Shown: positions 32,055 through 41,102 of the stretch, one piece after another
Layout: each line of letters begins with the position of its first letter
Numbering within the stretch: position 1 is the stretch's first letter
Notes under the pieces: model-generated
What the model was told of the DNA's origin: nothing
Database searches by the model: none
The model's input: the letters and a program-made list of their open reading frames with translations, nothing else
Made by a program: the position numbers and the translations under genes
DNA from: a virus
Direction: 5' to 3' (one strand)
DNA length: 64,000 nt
Virus record (IMG/VR): IMGVR_UViG_3300034418_011250
Span: 1-64,000 of that record

Positions 32055-32462
32055 TTATGCTCCTTGTTTTCTATCTTGTAAAGTGTCTAAGGTTTGTTGT
32101 AACGCAGCAATTCTTGACTTGACTTGTGCAATTTGTTTGTCTAATTGCACTGCTCTATTATCTGCCTTTGGATCTTCTTGTTCTGTCACAGTTCCTTCTG
32201 ACTCCATATAGTCTCTTACACTATCCAAATAGTCAACACTTTTTGTGATCTTGGATTGAACCCACTCTGGAAGATTGGTATCATCCTTAATAATATTCAT
32301 GAGAGAGTCGATGGCGCTCTGTGCAGTTTTCAGTTGACTGATTGCCATTGAACCTTCTCCATCATACTCGTCTTTTTTAGAAGGGTCAAGTTTTTCTTTG
32401 ATGCTTATTTCGTTTTCATGAACTTGTTTCATGAGTTCGTACATCGATGTATATTTCACCAT
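32055..32462 (-). CDS. conserved helical virion-block protein
   Basis: A 135-aa protein with acidic coiled-coil character: YTSMYELMKQVHENEISIKE, SQLKTAQSAIDSLMNIIKDD, and a C-terminal heptad helix. In T4-like marine phages similar proteins are adjacent to head genes. It overlaps the next gene by 7 nt. Function unknown. Confidence 0.6.
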   Translation of the reverse strand: MVKYTSMYELMKQVHENEISIKEKLDPSKKDEYDGEGSMAISQLKTAQSAIDSLMNIIKDDTNLPEWVQSKITKSVDYLDSVRDYMESEGTVTEQEDPKADNRAVQLDKQIAQVKSRIAALQQTLDTLQDRKQGA

Positions 32463-32752
32463 TCTTGTTTTTCCTCTATGTCTAGAATGAGTTCACCTTG
32501 TCCTTTGATGATGCGATGATAATCCATCTTTTTTATAATATAAGTTTTACCTTTGACCAATTCTTCTGGCAATTTATTATCCATCTGCAACTTCCAACCT
32601 TCTCCCTTGACAACAGAAACCACTCTATCTTGTTTATCTCTATGCCATACTAATTCTTCTTCTTTAATATCACCAGAAAATACTCTTAAAAAATGATCTT
32701 GATTAAACCGATCAATGTGTATTTCTGTATATTGATTCATGTTCATAACCAA
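32456..32752 (-). CDS. small cupin-like protein
   Basis: A 98-aa protein with LVWHRDKQDRVVSVVKGEGW, KLPEELVKGKTYIIKK and DYHRIIKGQGELILDI. This looks like the HxD...H strands of a small cupin barrel, as seen in several T4-like phages. A metal site is plausible but the substrate is unknown. The start could be any of the first Met codons (MVMNMNQY). Overlap with 32743 is 10 nt. Confidence 0.6.
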   Translation of the reverse strand: MVMNMNQYTEIHIDRFNQDHFLRVFSGDIKEEELVWHRDKQDRVVSVVKGEGWKLQMDNKLPEELVKGKTYIIKKMDYHRIIKGQGELILDIEEKQEW

Positions 32753-33933
32753 TCTTTAACATTAACAAACACATTAGTTTTTCCTTGCGCAGCCTTTCCT
32801 CCAGTATCAGTAAATGTTATGGTCGCCTTTAATAATGTCTCACCATTAATTGCTGTAAACATAATATTACCATTATTTGTATTTCCATTTCTTTCAATAT
32901 TAATAACAAATCCTTTATTCAATTCATTTATTATTTTTTTAAATTCTGCGCTTCTCCTTGAGGATAATAATTTTTGATTTTTTCCCTTTCCAATTGAAGC
33001 GTAAAAATCATCAGAACTATCTAAACCAAGAAGAAATAACATTCTTTTATTCAATCTTTCTTTATTTTTTGAATAATGTTGTTTAAATATTTTTGACATT
33101 AATTCAATAACATCACCATGAGTGGCCTTTGCTTCTTTTCTAGCTGCAGCTTTATCCATTCCAGATTGCATTTTATTGCCAATAATATTTTGAAAATCAA
33201 GTATTTTATCAATATCAGATTTAGATCCAAAATCTTTTACAAATTTTTCAACAAACTCAGAAGTGCTTGTTGGCAATGATTTTGGGTCTTCATAAAATAA
33301 TGTTTTAAATAATGAAATATATGTACTATTAGCTAAATTAATATTAGTAGATTGATATGCTTTAAGAGAAGCAACAATCGAATCAACTACATTTTTTGGA
33401 CTTTCTTTATATACATGAAGAATTAAATCTGCCTTTGTTGTACCCTTTCCAGAGTCTCCCGTCATTTCAATATCAAATGTGAGAAACATTGGATCTTCAC
33501 CATTAAAACTTATATCACCAACAATTCCCTTTGCAAGAGTTTGTCCCGCAAAATCCATTCTTTCCAACTCCTTTGTTGGTGCACCTAATCGGTTTAACTC
33601 ATTTCTCATTTTATCATATACAGCTGTTGTAACTGATGATTTAGAACGATTAGTTAAATTGTATCCATTTCCTTCCATCAAATCAGACATATATTTGGCA
33701 GTAGAATATTCTGACAAATATCCTAATCTGGATTTCAAATCAATCGTTTCATTAGCAGCTTCAAAAACTTTTTTGGGAATTTGTTTACTAATATTAATGC
33801 TAATCTTTTTTCCAAATTTTAATTTTGAAAATGCACGTTTAATTAAATTACTAACTGCTCTTCCAATTTTTTTAAAAAAATCAAAAAAACCTTCATCTAT
33901 TTGATTTTGATTATATTGCTTGAATGTTAACAT
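32743..33933 (-). CDS. possible capsid-targeted basic protein with PD-(D/E)xK-like core
   Basis: The 396-aa protein starts MLTFKQYNQNQIDEGFFDFF. The IDE-G could be a gp21 site (capsid-targeting). A basic region follows (RAFSKLKFGKKISINISK). The middle has GKGTTKADLILHVYKE then DSIVASLKAYQSTNINLANS, a layout that recalls restriction-type nuclease cores (D...K-containing strand, SLK). This is weak. It is lysine-rich and overlaps the cupin gene. Function open. Confidence 0.4.
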   Translation of the reverse strand: MLTFKQYNQNQIDEGFFDFFKKIGRAVSNLIKRAFSKLKFGKKISINISKQIPKKVFEAANETIDLKSRLGYLSEYSTAKYMSDLMEGNGYNLTNRSKSSVTTAVYDKMRNELNRLGAPTKELERMDFAGQTLAKGIVGDISFNGEDPMFLTFDIEMTGDSGKGTTKADLILHVYKESPKNVVDSIVASLKAYQSTNINLANSTYISLFKTLFYEDPKSLPTSTSEFVEKFVKDFGSKSDIDKILDFQNIIGNKMQSGMDKAAARKEAKATHGDVIELMSKIFKQHYSKNKERLNKRMLFLLGLDSSDDFYASIGKGKNQKLLSSRRSAEFKKIINELNKGFVINIERNGNTNNGNIMFTAINGETLLKATITFTDTGGKAAQGKTNVFVNVKDWL

Positions 33934-33939
33934 ATATTT

Positions 33940-34461
33940 TTACCAGAAAAAATTTCCGCCTCCTGAAAGTCCTAGTTGTTTAGCATATCGAGGAAGATTG
34001 CATGCCCAATAAGCAGCTGTTGTTCTATCTTTTTGTTGATCACATTTATGCCTTGCAGCAAAACTCTTTCTTGCTTCTGGATCATCAATTTTTACTTTTA
34101 ATCCAGTCGTGTCACCCCACGTGACTTTTTTCACATTTCCAGTTTTTGGATCCTTAACATATACATAATATTTTTTTGGACCACCTTTTTTGGGTTTATT
34201 CAATTCAACATCCTTTTCTTCCTCAATCATTGGACAATCTAATGGAACATGATTACCTTCATAAACTGCAAATTTACCAATATCTGTTTCTAAAATTTGT
34301 TTATCAATACTAGATACATCATGTAACATATTATTTTCATACAATTTTCTATATGCATTAAATACTTCAAAATATTTTTCAGATCCTACACGGTAAATAT
34401 TTGATTCTATAATTGATGATTGGAACTCATCATTTTCTATGAATTCTTTGAATTCAAACAT
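33940..34461 (-). CDS. conserved phage protein with RKSFAARHxC domain
   Basis: The 173-aa protein has KKYYVYVKDPKTGNVKKVTW and then ARKSFAARHKCDQQKDRTTA, AYWACNLPRYAKQLGL. This C-terminal domain is widespread in T4-like marine phages. The cysteines/histidine suggest a zinc site. The N-terminus (MFEFKEFIENDEF) has a weak capsid-targeting look. Function unknown. Confidence 0.6.
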   Translation of the reverse strand: MFEFKEFIENDEFQSSIIESNIYRVGSEKYFEVFNAYRKLYENNMLHDVSSIDKQILETDIGKFAVYEGNHVPLDCPMIEEEKDVELNKPKKGGPKKYYVYVKDPKTGNVKKVTWGDTTGLKVKIDDPEARKSFAARHKCDQQKDRTTAAYWACNLPRYAKQLGLSGGGNFFW

Positions 34462-34463
34462 TT

Positions 34464-35744
34464 TTATCCTTTATGTTGTTTCCAAAGATCAGCATCAGCT
34501 GTTGTTCTTGTTTTTCCACCTGTAATAAAACTATTTACACGAGCATGTCCCCATTGTTCGGGAGTTGTTCCTGGACGATGCCCTGTTCTCCATGCGGCAA
34601 CACCACGTTTAAATACTTTTGTAAGAATTCCAACAGCAATCCCAGATGCCTTTGCTTTCTTTTCTAATGATGAATCTGCAGATTCATCATATAGTTCTGG
34701 ATACTTTTTCTTGACTGCTTGAGTATATTTGGATGGTTTCGTTTCCGCAGTCTTATCTCCAGGAGCAGGTTTATAAGCAGATGGATCATTGTCATCTTTT
34801 TCTGCACCTTTCTCAAAATGTCTGGCTCTTGCTGCCTTTGTTGACTTAGACATCTCATCACCATCAGCATCTTTTGCATAATATTTTGCTGGTTGAGATC
34901 CTTCTCGATCCTTAATATCAGAATCTTGTTTTACTTCTCTTAATTCAAACAACCAATTCTTATGAATGGTTCCATCAGCTTCAGCAAATACCAAATAATT
35001 TGTGCCTCTTCTTACAACTTTACCATATGCTCCAGTATTAATATCTTCAACAATATCTCCGATATTAAAAATCTTTCCATTCACATATGCATCTCTTAGT
35101 TTATGATCATCAGTTGTTTCTGCTACTCTGTTAATAAATGATTCTTTTACTCCCATTGCCATTCTTACATCATCAAACAATTTCTTTCCATCACCAAATC
35201 CTTTTGGCAATCCTTTAGAAAAAGAATTAAAGTCGTTTGATGCTGCAGCTGCTCGCATCTTAGATGCTGACATTCCTGTTACACCTTCAGAATCAGGATC
35301 TCTTTCACCAGCTGAAACGATTTCTAGTTTATTGAATTTGTAATAACCATGTCTTGCTTCAACGCCATTGTATTTAGACAAAAGTTCTGTGAATTGTTTA
35401 ACACGATCACCACCAACTACCATGATGCAACTGGTGTAACCTTTTTTATGTAAGGATACAGCAACATCAATTGGTGTTTTATCAGTGGCAGAAGCTATAA
35501 TGTTAGAAGAGTATTTTGGAAACATCTTCTTCATATATGCTATCTTCTTAGCATATGGTAGTGGATCTTTTGTTGGCGATTCAGAGTGGGAAGCGTAGAT
35601 GAAAAAGTCAGCATTGTTTTTACTTGCAACAGATGCTACTTTTTTTAATAACTTTTCATGCCCGATAGTCGGTGGGTTAAATCTGCCAAAAGTGAAGAGT
35701 GCTGTCTTCTCACTTGCTTCCATGAAATCAAAAAACTTTTGCAT
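34464..35744 (-). CDS. cytidylyltransferase-like domain fused to DUF5824-like domain
   Basis: A 426-aa two-domain protein. Residues 1-11 (MQKFFDFMEAS) look like a capsid-targeting start. Residues 14-200 form a nucleotidyltransferase domain: FTFGRFNPPTIGHEKLL (NPxxxGH), MVVGGDRVKQF, GMSASKMRAAA (SxxxMR). This is like NMN adenylyltransferase relatives. A charged linker precedes a C-terminal domain (VFKRGVAAWRTGHRPGTTP, then EQWGHARVNSFITGG), which I remember as DUF5824. It may act on NAD or on a nucleotide in the new host cell. Uncertain. Confidence 0.6.
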   Translation of the reverse strand: MQKFFDFMEASEKTALFTFGRFNPPTIGHEKLLKKVASVASKNNADFFIYASHSESPTKDPLPYAKKIAYMKKMFPKYSSNIIASATDKTPIDVAVSLHKKGYTSCIMVVGGDRVKQFTELLSKYNGVEARHGYYKFNKLEIVSAGERDPDSEGVTGMSASKMRAAAASNDFNSFSKGLPKGFGDGKKLFDDVRMAMGVKESFINRVAETTDDHKLRDAYVNGKIFNIGDIVEDINTGAYGKVVRRGTNYLVFAEADGTIHKNWLFELREVKQDSDIKDREGSQPAKYYAKDADGDEMSKSTKAARARHFEKGAEKDDNDPSAYKPAPGDKTAETKPSKYTQAVKKKYPELYDESADSSLEKKAKASGIAVGILTKVFKRGVAAWRTGHRPGTTPEQWGHARVNSFITGGKTRTTADADLWKQHKG

Positions 35745-35747
35745 GTT

Positions 35748-36134
35748 TTATTCCTTGCTGGATTTCTTTTGACTAATTCTTTCCATTTCTTGTTTTTTCA
35801 AAACAGGAATCATTTTCAATGCCATCTTTTTAATAGCAGCAGATTTACTTTCAATTTTTTTGTCAATTGCTACCTTTTCTTGTGGTGATTTTGCCAAGTA
35901 ATCAGATTTACTTAATCCTGTTAATTTTTCAATAACTTTTATCTTAGCTATTTTCATGGCACGTTTCAACAAATCTTCTTTTGAAGATATTTTTGCCATC
36001 TTCTTTTCTCTTTTCTTTTGAAAAGCTGATGTTTTAGCCATTTTAGCCATTCGTATTGCTGCTTTTTTCCTCTGAGCAACACTCATGGTTTTCTTTTCAT
36101 TAAGTTCTTCTAATAATTCTTTAAATTTTTTCAT
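35748..36134 (-). CDS. lysine-rich internal-head-like protein
   Basis: Start at ATG 36134 (the first Met of MKKFKELLEELNEKKT) rather than 36143. The 128-aa protein is strongly basic (KKAAIRMAKMAKTSAFQKKREKKM etc. in parts) with the start resembling a targeting peptide. Basic small proteins with this leader are T4 internal proteins, packed with DNA. Inferred role only. Confidence 0.5.
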   Translation of the reverse strand: MKKFKELLEELNEKKTMSVAQRKKAAIRMAKMAKTSAFQKKREKKMAKISSKEDLLKRAMKIAKIKVIEKLTGLSKSDYLAKSPQEKVAIDKKIESKSAAIKKMALKMIPVLKKQEMERISQKKSSKE

Positions 36135-37387
36135 TTGTCCCAACTTTTTATAGCAGTAAAGTTATTAAAGGAAAATTCCATTCTATCTACAATCTTAACT
36201 GCTTCACCAGTAATTCTATCAATAGCTACATATCCCTCTGGAGTAGTAACTTTAAATCCATTAGCAGTCTTTATAAATGTGTCAGTCAACTGTTTAATAC
36301 TATTTAGTTTTTTGAGAATTTCTAGTTTTGCAAACACCAAATAATTCTGAAAAGTAATCAACTGTTCTATGTTATTAATATGTTTTTTCAACTCACGAAT
36401 CGTTTCGTCTTTTTTATTTTGTAGAACTTGTTTATTTTTTTCTGTTTTTAATTTGTCAATGTTTTTCTGAAACGCATTATCTACCCATTCCAAATATCCT
36501 TGAGCATGTGCTCTAGGATTCGAGATTGTCTCTCCTGCTCTTACCTTTGAATTATTATAAGTCTTCAATGATGCTCCGACCATATTTCCTGTAAATGAAT
36601 TCTGCATGTCCAGAAAACTTCTAAACAATGGAGCATTTATTTTATGAAAAGTTTTTCCAGCATTCGAAACATGTCCTGTCAATACATCAGTTTCTGCTTT
36701 TGTCATTACAGCTGAACCAGAAACATCTTTATATGTTGCATCATCCATCCAAACTGATGATATTTTATTTAGTTTCGAAATATTTGCGCCAAAACTGGCA
36801 GACATATCTTGTAATGCATTTCCTGTGTAAGTTGTATGCCATACAACTCCAATTTTGGAAATGGCAATTTTCTTTCCTAACTCAGAATTAATCGGAACCG
36901 CATATACAATAGTATTAGGCTGAAAAGTATAATACTTGACACCATCAATAGTTTCTCGTTTGATGTCGTCAGTAAACATCAAGTCTCCCTGAAGAACACC
37001 TTTGATTCCAAGTTTTGGAAATTCCTCAAGTGCAACTTTAAATTTTTTGTTCAGAGAACCTTTTATATCATCATCAATTTCTTGATTTGTTTTATAAAGT
37101 TTTGGAGTTGCATTGAAAACAGATTTCTTGGCTACAAAAAATTTGCCATCAGAAGGATCGATGCCTGCAAAAATAGCAGGAGCACCATCCCATTTGACAG
37201 TCATATTAATAGAAGATCTTGATCCACCTGCAAGCATATCACGCAGTGATCTTAAGAAATTAATTGCAGCACGACCACCATCAATACCAAAATTGATTAT
37301 TTGATCTTCGATGTGTTCCAAATGCAGATTTTTATTTTCTTTTCCTTCAGCCAGAAAATCATTAAAATTTATCAAATCTATCTCCAA
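36131..37387 (-). CDS. DUF6267-like protein with ligase-type KxDG motif
   Basis: The 418-aa protein starts with LINFNDFLAEGKEN (targeting-like, LAE-G) and NLHLEHIEDQIINFGIDGG. Then SINMTVKWDGAPAIFAG shows the KxDG motif I of ATP-dependent ligases and mRNA cappers, followed by FFVAKKSVFN and VLQGDLMF, like motifs III and IV. In marine T4-like phages the family is named DUF6267. A ligase or nucleotidyltransferase activity is plausible, but not proven. First gene behind a late box at 37405. Confidence 0.6.
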   Translation of the reverse strand: MEIDLINFNDFLAEGKENKNLHLEHIEDQIINFGIDGGRAAINFLRSLRDMLAGGSRSSINMTVKWDGAPAIFAGIDPSDGKFFVAKKSVFNATPKLYKTNQEIDDDIKGSLNKKFKVALEEFPKLGIKGVLQGDLMFTDDIKRETIDGVKYYTFQPNTIVYAVPINSELGKKIAISKIGVVWHTTYTGNALQDMSASFGANISKLNKISSVWMDDATYKDVSGSAVMTKAETDVLTGHVSNAGKTFHKINAPLFRSFLDMQNSFTGNMVGASLKTYNNSKVRAGETISNPRAHAQGYLEWVDNAFQKNIDKLKTEKNKQVLQNKKDETIRELKKHINNIEQLITFQNYLVFAKLEILKKLNSIKQLTDTFIKTANGFKVTTPEGYVAIDRITGEAVKIVDRMEFSFNNFTAIKSWDK

Positions 37388-37404
37388 ATTCTCTTATATC
37401 AAAA

Positions 37405-37412
37405 TATTTATA
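37405..37412 (-). promoter_or_regulatory. T4-type late promoter heading the capsid-protein block
   Basis: TATAAATA on the minus strand between gp41 and the DUF6267-like gene, about 18 nt before its ATG. It would drive the late block leading to 24803. Confidence 0.6.
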
Positions 37413-37416
37413 ATGA

Positions 37417-38796
37417 TTACATTTTAAAGTCTGAGAACTTTTCATAATTAGATTGAATTCCAATATCCAAATCAACTCCTGAATCTTGTATATCATTTTG
37501 GGCATTCTGTTCACAATCATACAACTTCATTCTACTACGATCAACGCCAATCACAAATCTTTTATTAATTGCTGGATCATTATATCGATTCTTCAATTGC
37601 TTGACCATAATCTGATTTAATTTTTCAAGTTCTTCTGTTACAATCAGAGCAATCATTAAATCTGCAGTTGCAGGAAGTCCAAATGATTCTGAAGTATCTG
37701 TCAAATCAACATCTGAGTTTGAATATCCTCCTCTGGTTGTTTGAGTTGCACTGACAATGGGAACATCATTCTCTACAGCCAATCCTCTTAATTCCTCAGC
37801 AATTGCCTTTACATACATGTATGATCCAACATTTGCATTTGTTTTGAATCTAGAGGAAGCACAAATGTTCAAATAATCAATAAAGATTATATCTGGTTTG
37901 AAAGATTTCTTCAATGCCAATTCATTGATCAACGCACGAAAATGCCCAGAATGTGCTGCAGCAGTCGGATACTCTTTTATTATAAGTTTACCCTGTGTTT
38001 TTTTCTGAATCTTATCTAGTCTGTCTGTAAACATCTTTTTGGAAATTGTTTCCAAATCTGTAATAGGAATATTCATCAAATTAGCATCGATTCTTTCTGC
38101 AATCTTTTCCTCAGCCATCTCGAGAGTAATATACAAAACATTTCTATTCTGAGAAAGACAGCTGGCAGCATAATGACACATGAACAATGATTTACCAACA
38201 CCAGTTCCAGCAAGTGCAATGTTCAATGTTTTGGGTGATAATCCACCTTTTGTAATTTTGTTTAAAAACTCAAGATCGAATTCAATTTTTTCTTCTTTAC
38301 GATGATAAAACTCAAATCTAGATTCACCATCCTCAATATAGTCATGTCCAACATGATTATCAAATCCAACAGAAAGTGCTTCAGTTAGAATATTAGGAAG
38401 TGCTTCAGGAGAAAGTTTTTTATCTTTTCCTTGAATAATTCCAATGCCTTTAAGAATTGCATTATAGACAGCTTTGTCTTTACAAAATTTTTCTGTAGTT
38501 TGTACTAACCATTCTTGATCTACATCAGTTTTGTCAAGATTTTTTATTTCTGACAGAATAGTTTTATATTCTTCATCGGAGAGATCTCTTCTATTGTCAA
38601 GATCAATTTCTAGAGATTGTTTGGAAGGAAGATTTTTGTATTTAAGAATAAATTTTTGAATTTCTTCAAATAATGTTTTATCCTTTCTTTCGTGAAAATA
38701 TTCTGATTTTAAAAATGGAAGTATTTTTCTGGCATACGGCTCATTGTAAATTAACTGAGATAGTATCGTCTTCTCTATCGTTATTTGTTCCGACAT
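37417..38796 (-). CDS. 41: gp41 replicative DNA helicase
   Basis: The 459-aa protein has the DnaB/gp41 layout: an N-terminal helical domain (EKTILSQLIYNEPYARKILP), Walker A AGTGVGKSLF (about residue 195-204), VLYITLEMAEEKIAERID, FIDYLNICA (Walker B), and the Q-T-x-R loop ATQTTRGGYS. It unwinds the fork 5' to 3' and binds gp61 primase and gp59. A C-terminal extension (IGIQSNYEKFSDFKM) replaces that of T4 (475 aa). It starts inside the 3' end of the gene before it by 56 nt. Confidence 0.93.
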   Translation of the reverse strand: MSEQITIEKTILSQLIYNEPYARKILPFLKSEYFHERKDKTLFEEIQKFILKYKNLPSKQSLEIDLDNRRDLSDEEYKTILSEIKNLDKTDVDQEWLVQTTEKFCKDKAVYNAILKGIGIIQGKDKKLSPEALPNILTEALSVGFDNHVGHDYIEDGESRFEFYHRKEEKIEFDLEFLNKITKGGLSPKTLNIALAGTGVGKSLFMCHYAASCLSQNRNVLYITLEMAEEKIAERIDANLMNIPITDLETISKKMFTDRLDKIQKKTQGKLIIKEYPTAAAHSGHFRALINELALKKSFKPDIIFIDYLNICASSRFKTNANVGSYMYVKAIAEELRGLAVENDVPIVSATQTTRGGYSNSDVDLTDTSESFGLPATADLMIALIVTEELEKLNQIMVKQLKNRYNDPAINKRFVIGVDRSRMKLYDCEQNAQNDIQDSGVDLDIGIQSNYEKFSDFKM

Positions 38797-39091
38797 GAAA
38801 TCCTTCTTTTTTATTTAATGCTAGTTCTAATAATTCTTCAATAATCACGCATATAATATCTGCCAATTCCTCTTTGTTTAGTTCATTTTCTGGAATATCA
38901 TTATATTTCAATATATCCCAATCAAATGATAATGTATAAGTTCCATCATCATTTTCTTTATTAGCAAATTTTATTTGTCCATAACGATATACAATTCCTG
39001 CATATTTTCCTGCATCTTCTAACAATTCTATCGACGCTAATTGATTTAAATTGTTGTCCATTTCCAATATTTTATACAATTTCTTTTTCAT
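38741..39091 (-). CDS. unknown protein overlapping gp41
   Basis: Start at ATG 39091 (MKKKLYKILEMDNNLNQLAS), 116 aa. It has VYRYGQIKFANKENDDGTYT and a helix ELADIICVIIEELLELALNK. Unusual is the 56-nt overlap of its C-terminus with gp41 in another frame. No function known. Confidence 0.55.
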   Translation of the reverse strand: MKKKLYKILEMDNNLNQLASIELLEDAGKYAGIVYRYGQIKFANKENDDGTYTLSFDWDILKYNDIPENELNKEELADIICVIIEELLELALNKKEGFHVGTNNDREDDTISVNLQ

Positions 39092-39101
39092 TCCTTTTCC
39101 T

Positions 39102-39647
39102 TTAAATGTAGTGCAAATAGCTTCCAACTATATATTTTGGTTTTTTGATAGGTTTTAATCCAGCATGATAATGAGTCCATAATGGTGGAAACATTAACAC
39201 CTTTCCAATCTTCGGTTTTATTTTTATATTAAAGTCTGGGAATACGGTATCACCACCTTTATTATTATTTAAATATATGAAAAAAACCAAAAATCTTTTT
39301 GCTGATGCATAATCTGTAACATCTACATGAGTTCTAAATTGATCTCCATTATCTGGTAAATATCTCTTCATTCTAAAAATTTCAAATCCATATTTTTCTG
39401 GAAATCTATGTAATTCTATCTTTAAATCACTAACATATCTGTATACTAAATTTTTTAAAACATTTTCTAAAATGTCAGAAAAATATTCCCATTCTTTATG
39501 TAATTGCAATTTAACTTGAGTAAATGAATAAAAACTATCTATACATTCTCTTTCATGATGCTCTGTTTTCTTTTCAAAGAAATCTATAATTTCTTTACAA
39601 AAATCTTCAGAAACAACGTTGTTATAACATTTAATATAATTATCCAT
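39102..39647 (-). CDS. 2OG-Fe(II) oxygenase, prolyl-hydroxylase type
   Basis: This 181-aa protein has the double-stranded beta-helix motifs of P4H-type enzymes: [20 protein letters not shown] (HxD), [11 protein letters not shown], and [20 protein letters not shown] with the distal His and Lys/Arg for 2-oxoglutarate. These are frequent in T4-like marine phages, with unknown substrate (protein or DNA). It overlaps uvsX by 8 nt. Confidence 0.8.
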   Translation of the reverse strand: MDNYIKCYNNVVSEDFCKEIIDFFEKKTEHHERECIDSFYSFTQVKLQLHKEWEYFSDILENVLKNLVYRYVSDLKIELHRFPEKYGFEIFRMKRYLPDNGDQFRTHVDVTDYASAKRFLVFFIYLNNNKGGDTVFPDFNIKIKPKIGKVLMFPPLWTHYHAGLKPIKKPKYIVGSYLHYI

Positions 39648-40698
39648 TCAATAACTCAATTTCTGTAGATTCTTCAGTCTCCTCTATTTTCTGCTGTCCA
39701 TATTTAAATTCTTTTTTGGCAAAATCATCAAGTTGTTTCATAATTTCTTCTGTAAAGAATTTCTCAGGATCATTGTTAATTGTTTTTCCAAATGTTTTTG
39801 ATCCATCTGGCAATTCAATTCTTGTTGATACTGCTTTGAATATTCCATGCTTCAATGCAAGTTCCAGCAATCCATAATAGCGATCCAATCCACTGTCATA
39901 CATCAATCTAACATCAACTTGTTTATTCTCAACAGTCAATCTAGATTTAGCATTTTTACAATGAATTATATTTCCTACAACTTCAGTCCCATCCTTTTCT
40001 TTCTTCTTTGAAAGATACACAATAGAACTAGCAGCATATTTTAATCCTGAACCACCACCCATTTCTTTGGCAGGAAACATCGAACCAACAACATCATAGG
40101 TATGATTTGTGACTACCATAGGTATTTTAGCACGTCCAAGTTTAAGTGTCAAGACTCTAAATGCAGCTTTGATCACCTGAGCTCGAGTCATATCTCTTGT
40201 TTCTTTACCATCAGATGTATCTTCGACTTCTTTGGTTGTTGAAAGCATGCCAAGAGAATCCAGACAAATCATCATTGGTTTTTTATTATCAGATTCAATA
40301 TATTTGTCAAGAACTTTTATTGCTTGCGTTCTAAATTCCTGAACTGTGGTGACTGGAAGTATCACCATGCGACTCGGATCAATTCCTCTGTCAATAATCA
40401 TCTGCTTTGTAATAGCAGATTCTGATTCAAAATACAAAACTCCTGCCTCTGGATTAGAATCTAGAAAACTCTTAACCATTCCCAAAACAAAAAATGTTTT
40501 GCCTGTTGCCGACTCACCTGCAATGGCAGTAATCTTATTTGATGGTAATCCTCCGAAAATAGAGCCAGAAAGAAGTGCATTGAATATATATGATCCAGTA
40601 TCAATGAATGAATCAACATCTCCTGCCTCAACACCATCCGATACCAATGCAGCGTATTCATTTCCAGCAATCTTTGCTATTTCTTGAAAAAAATCCAT
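39640..40698 (-). CDS. uvsX: UvsX RecA-like recombinase
   Basis: The 352-aa protein is the RecA paralogue of T4 (391 aa): Walker [41 protein letters not shown] (Walker B), [20 protein letters not shown] with the L2-like loop. The C-terminus is acidic ([10 protein letters not shown]). It does strand exchange in recombination-dependent replication with gp32, gp46/47 and UvsW, all in the window. It overlaps MazG by 1 nt. Confidence 0.95.
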   Translation of the reverse strand: MDFFQEIAKIAGNEYAALVSDGVEAGDVDSFIDTGSYIFNALLSGSIFGGLPSNKITAIAGESATGKTFFVLGMVKSFLDSNPEAGVLYFESESAITKQMIIDRGIDPSRMVILPVTTVQEFRTQAIKVLDKYIESDNKKPMMICLDSLGMLSTTKEVEDTSDGKETRDMTRAQVIKAAFRVLTLKLGRAKIPMVVTNHTYDVVGSMFPAKEMGGGSGLKYAASSIVYLSKKKEKDGTEVVGNIIHCKNAKSRLTVENKQVDVRLMYDSGLDRYYGLLELALKHGIFKAVSTRIELPDGSKTFGKTINNDPEKFFTEEIMKQLDDFAKKEFKYGQQKIEETEESTEIELLNG

Positions 40699-41102
40699 TA
40701 TACATCCTTCTGCGCTCTTTTCTCAGAGCGAATCTTTTCAAATCCATTAGGATATCGTTGTTCTAACTTTTTAATATTTGCTTGTAATATGTCCTCAATA
40801 GTAACACCCAATGACATGCAGCCTTGTGCCACATACCACATGACATCACCAAGTTCTTTCACCATATGCTCTTTGACTTCAGCATTCAAATCTTTTCCTT
40901 GAAACAAACATTTTTTGACTAGATCACCAAATTCACCTGCTTCAGCTGATAATCCAAGTGCAGCTGTGATCAATCTTTGAGGTGGAACTGCATGCTGGTT
41001 TTCCATTTTTGAAAGTGATGCGTCAAACGGAAACTTTAGTCTTGACTCCTCACTTGTCACACTATTCACAAATGCAACATAATCTTCTGTAAATTTACTC
41101 AT
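40698..41102 (-). CDS. mazG: MazG-like nucleotide pyrophosphohydrolase
   Basis: The 134-aa protein has the MazG/all-alpha NTP-PPase motifs: [18 protein letters not shown] (the GExxE-like acidic set, about residues 50-66) and [13 protein letters not shown] (E...D). Such phage MazG proteins hydrolyse dNTPs or (p)ppGpp. It lies between uvsX and a GIY-YIG-like gene with an 8-nt overlap. RBS is weak. Confidence 0.88.
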   Translation of the reverse strand: MSKFTEDYVAFVNSVTSEESRLKFPFDASLSKMENQHAVPPQRLITAALGLSAEAGEFGDLVKKCLFQGKDLNAEVKEHMVKELGDVMWYVAQGCMSLGVTIEDILQANIKKLEQRYPNGFEKIRSEKRAQKDV

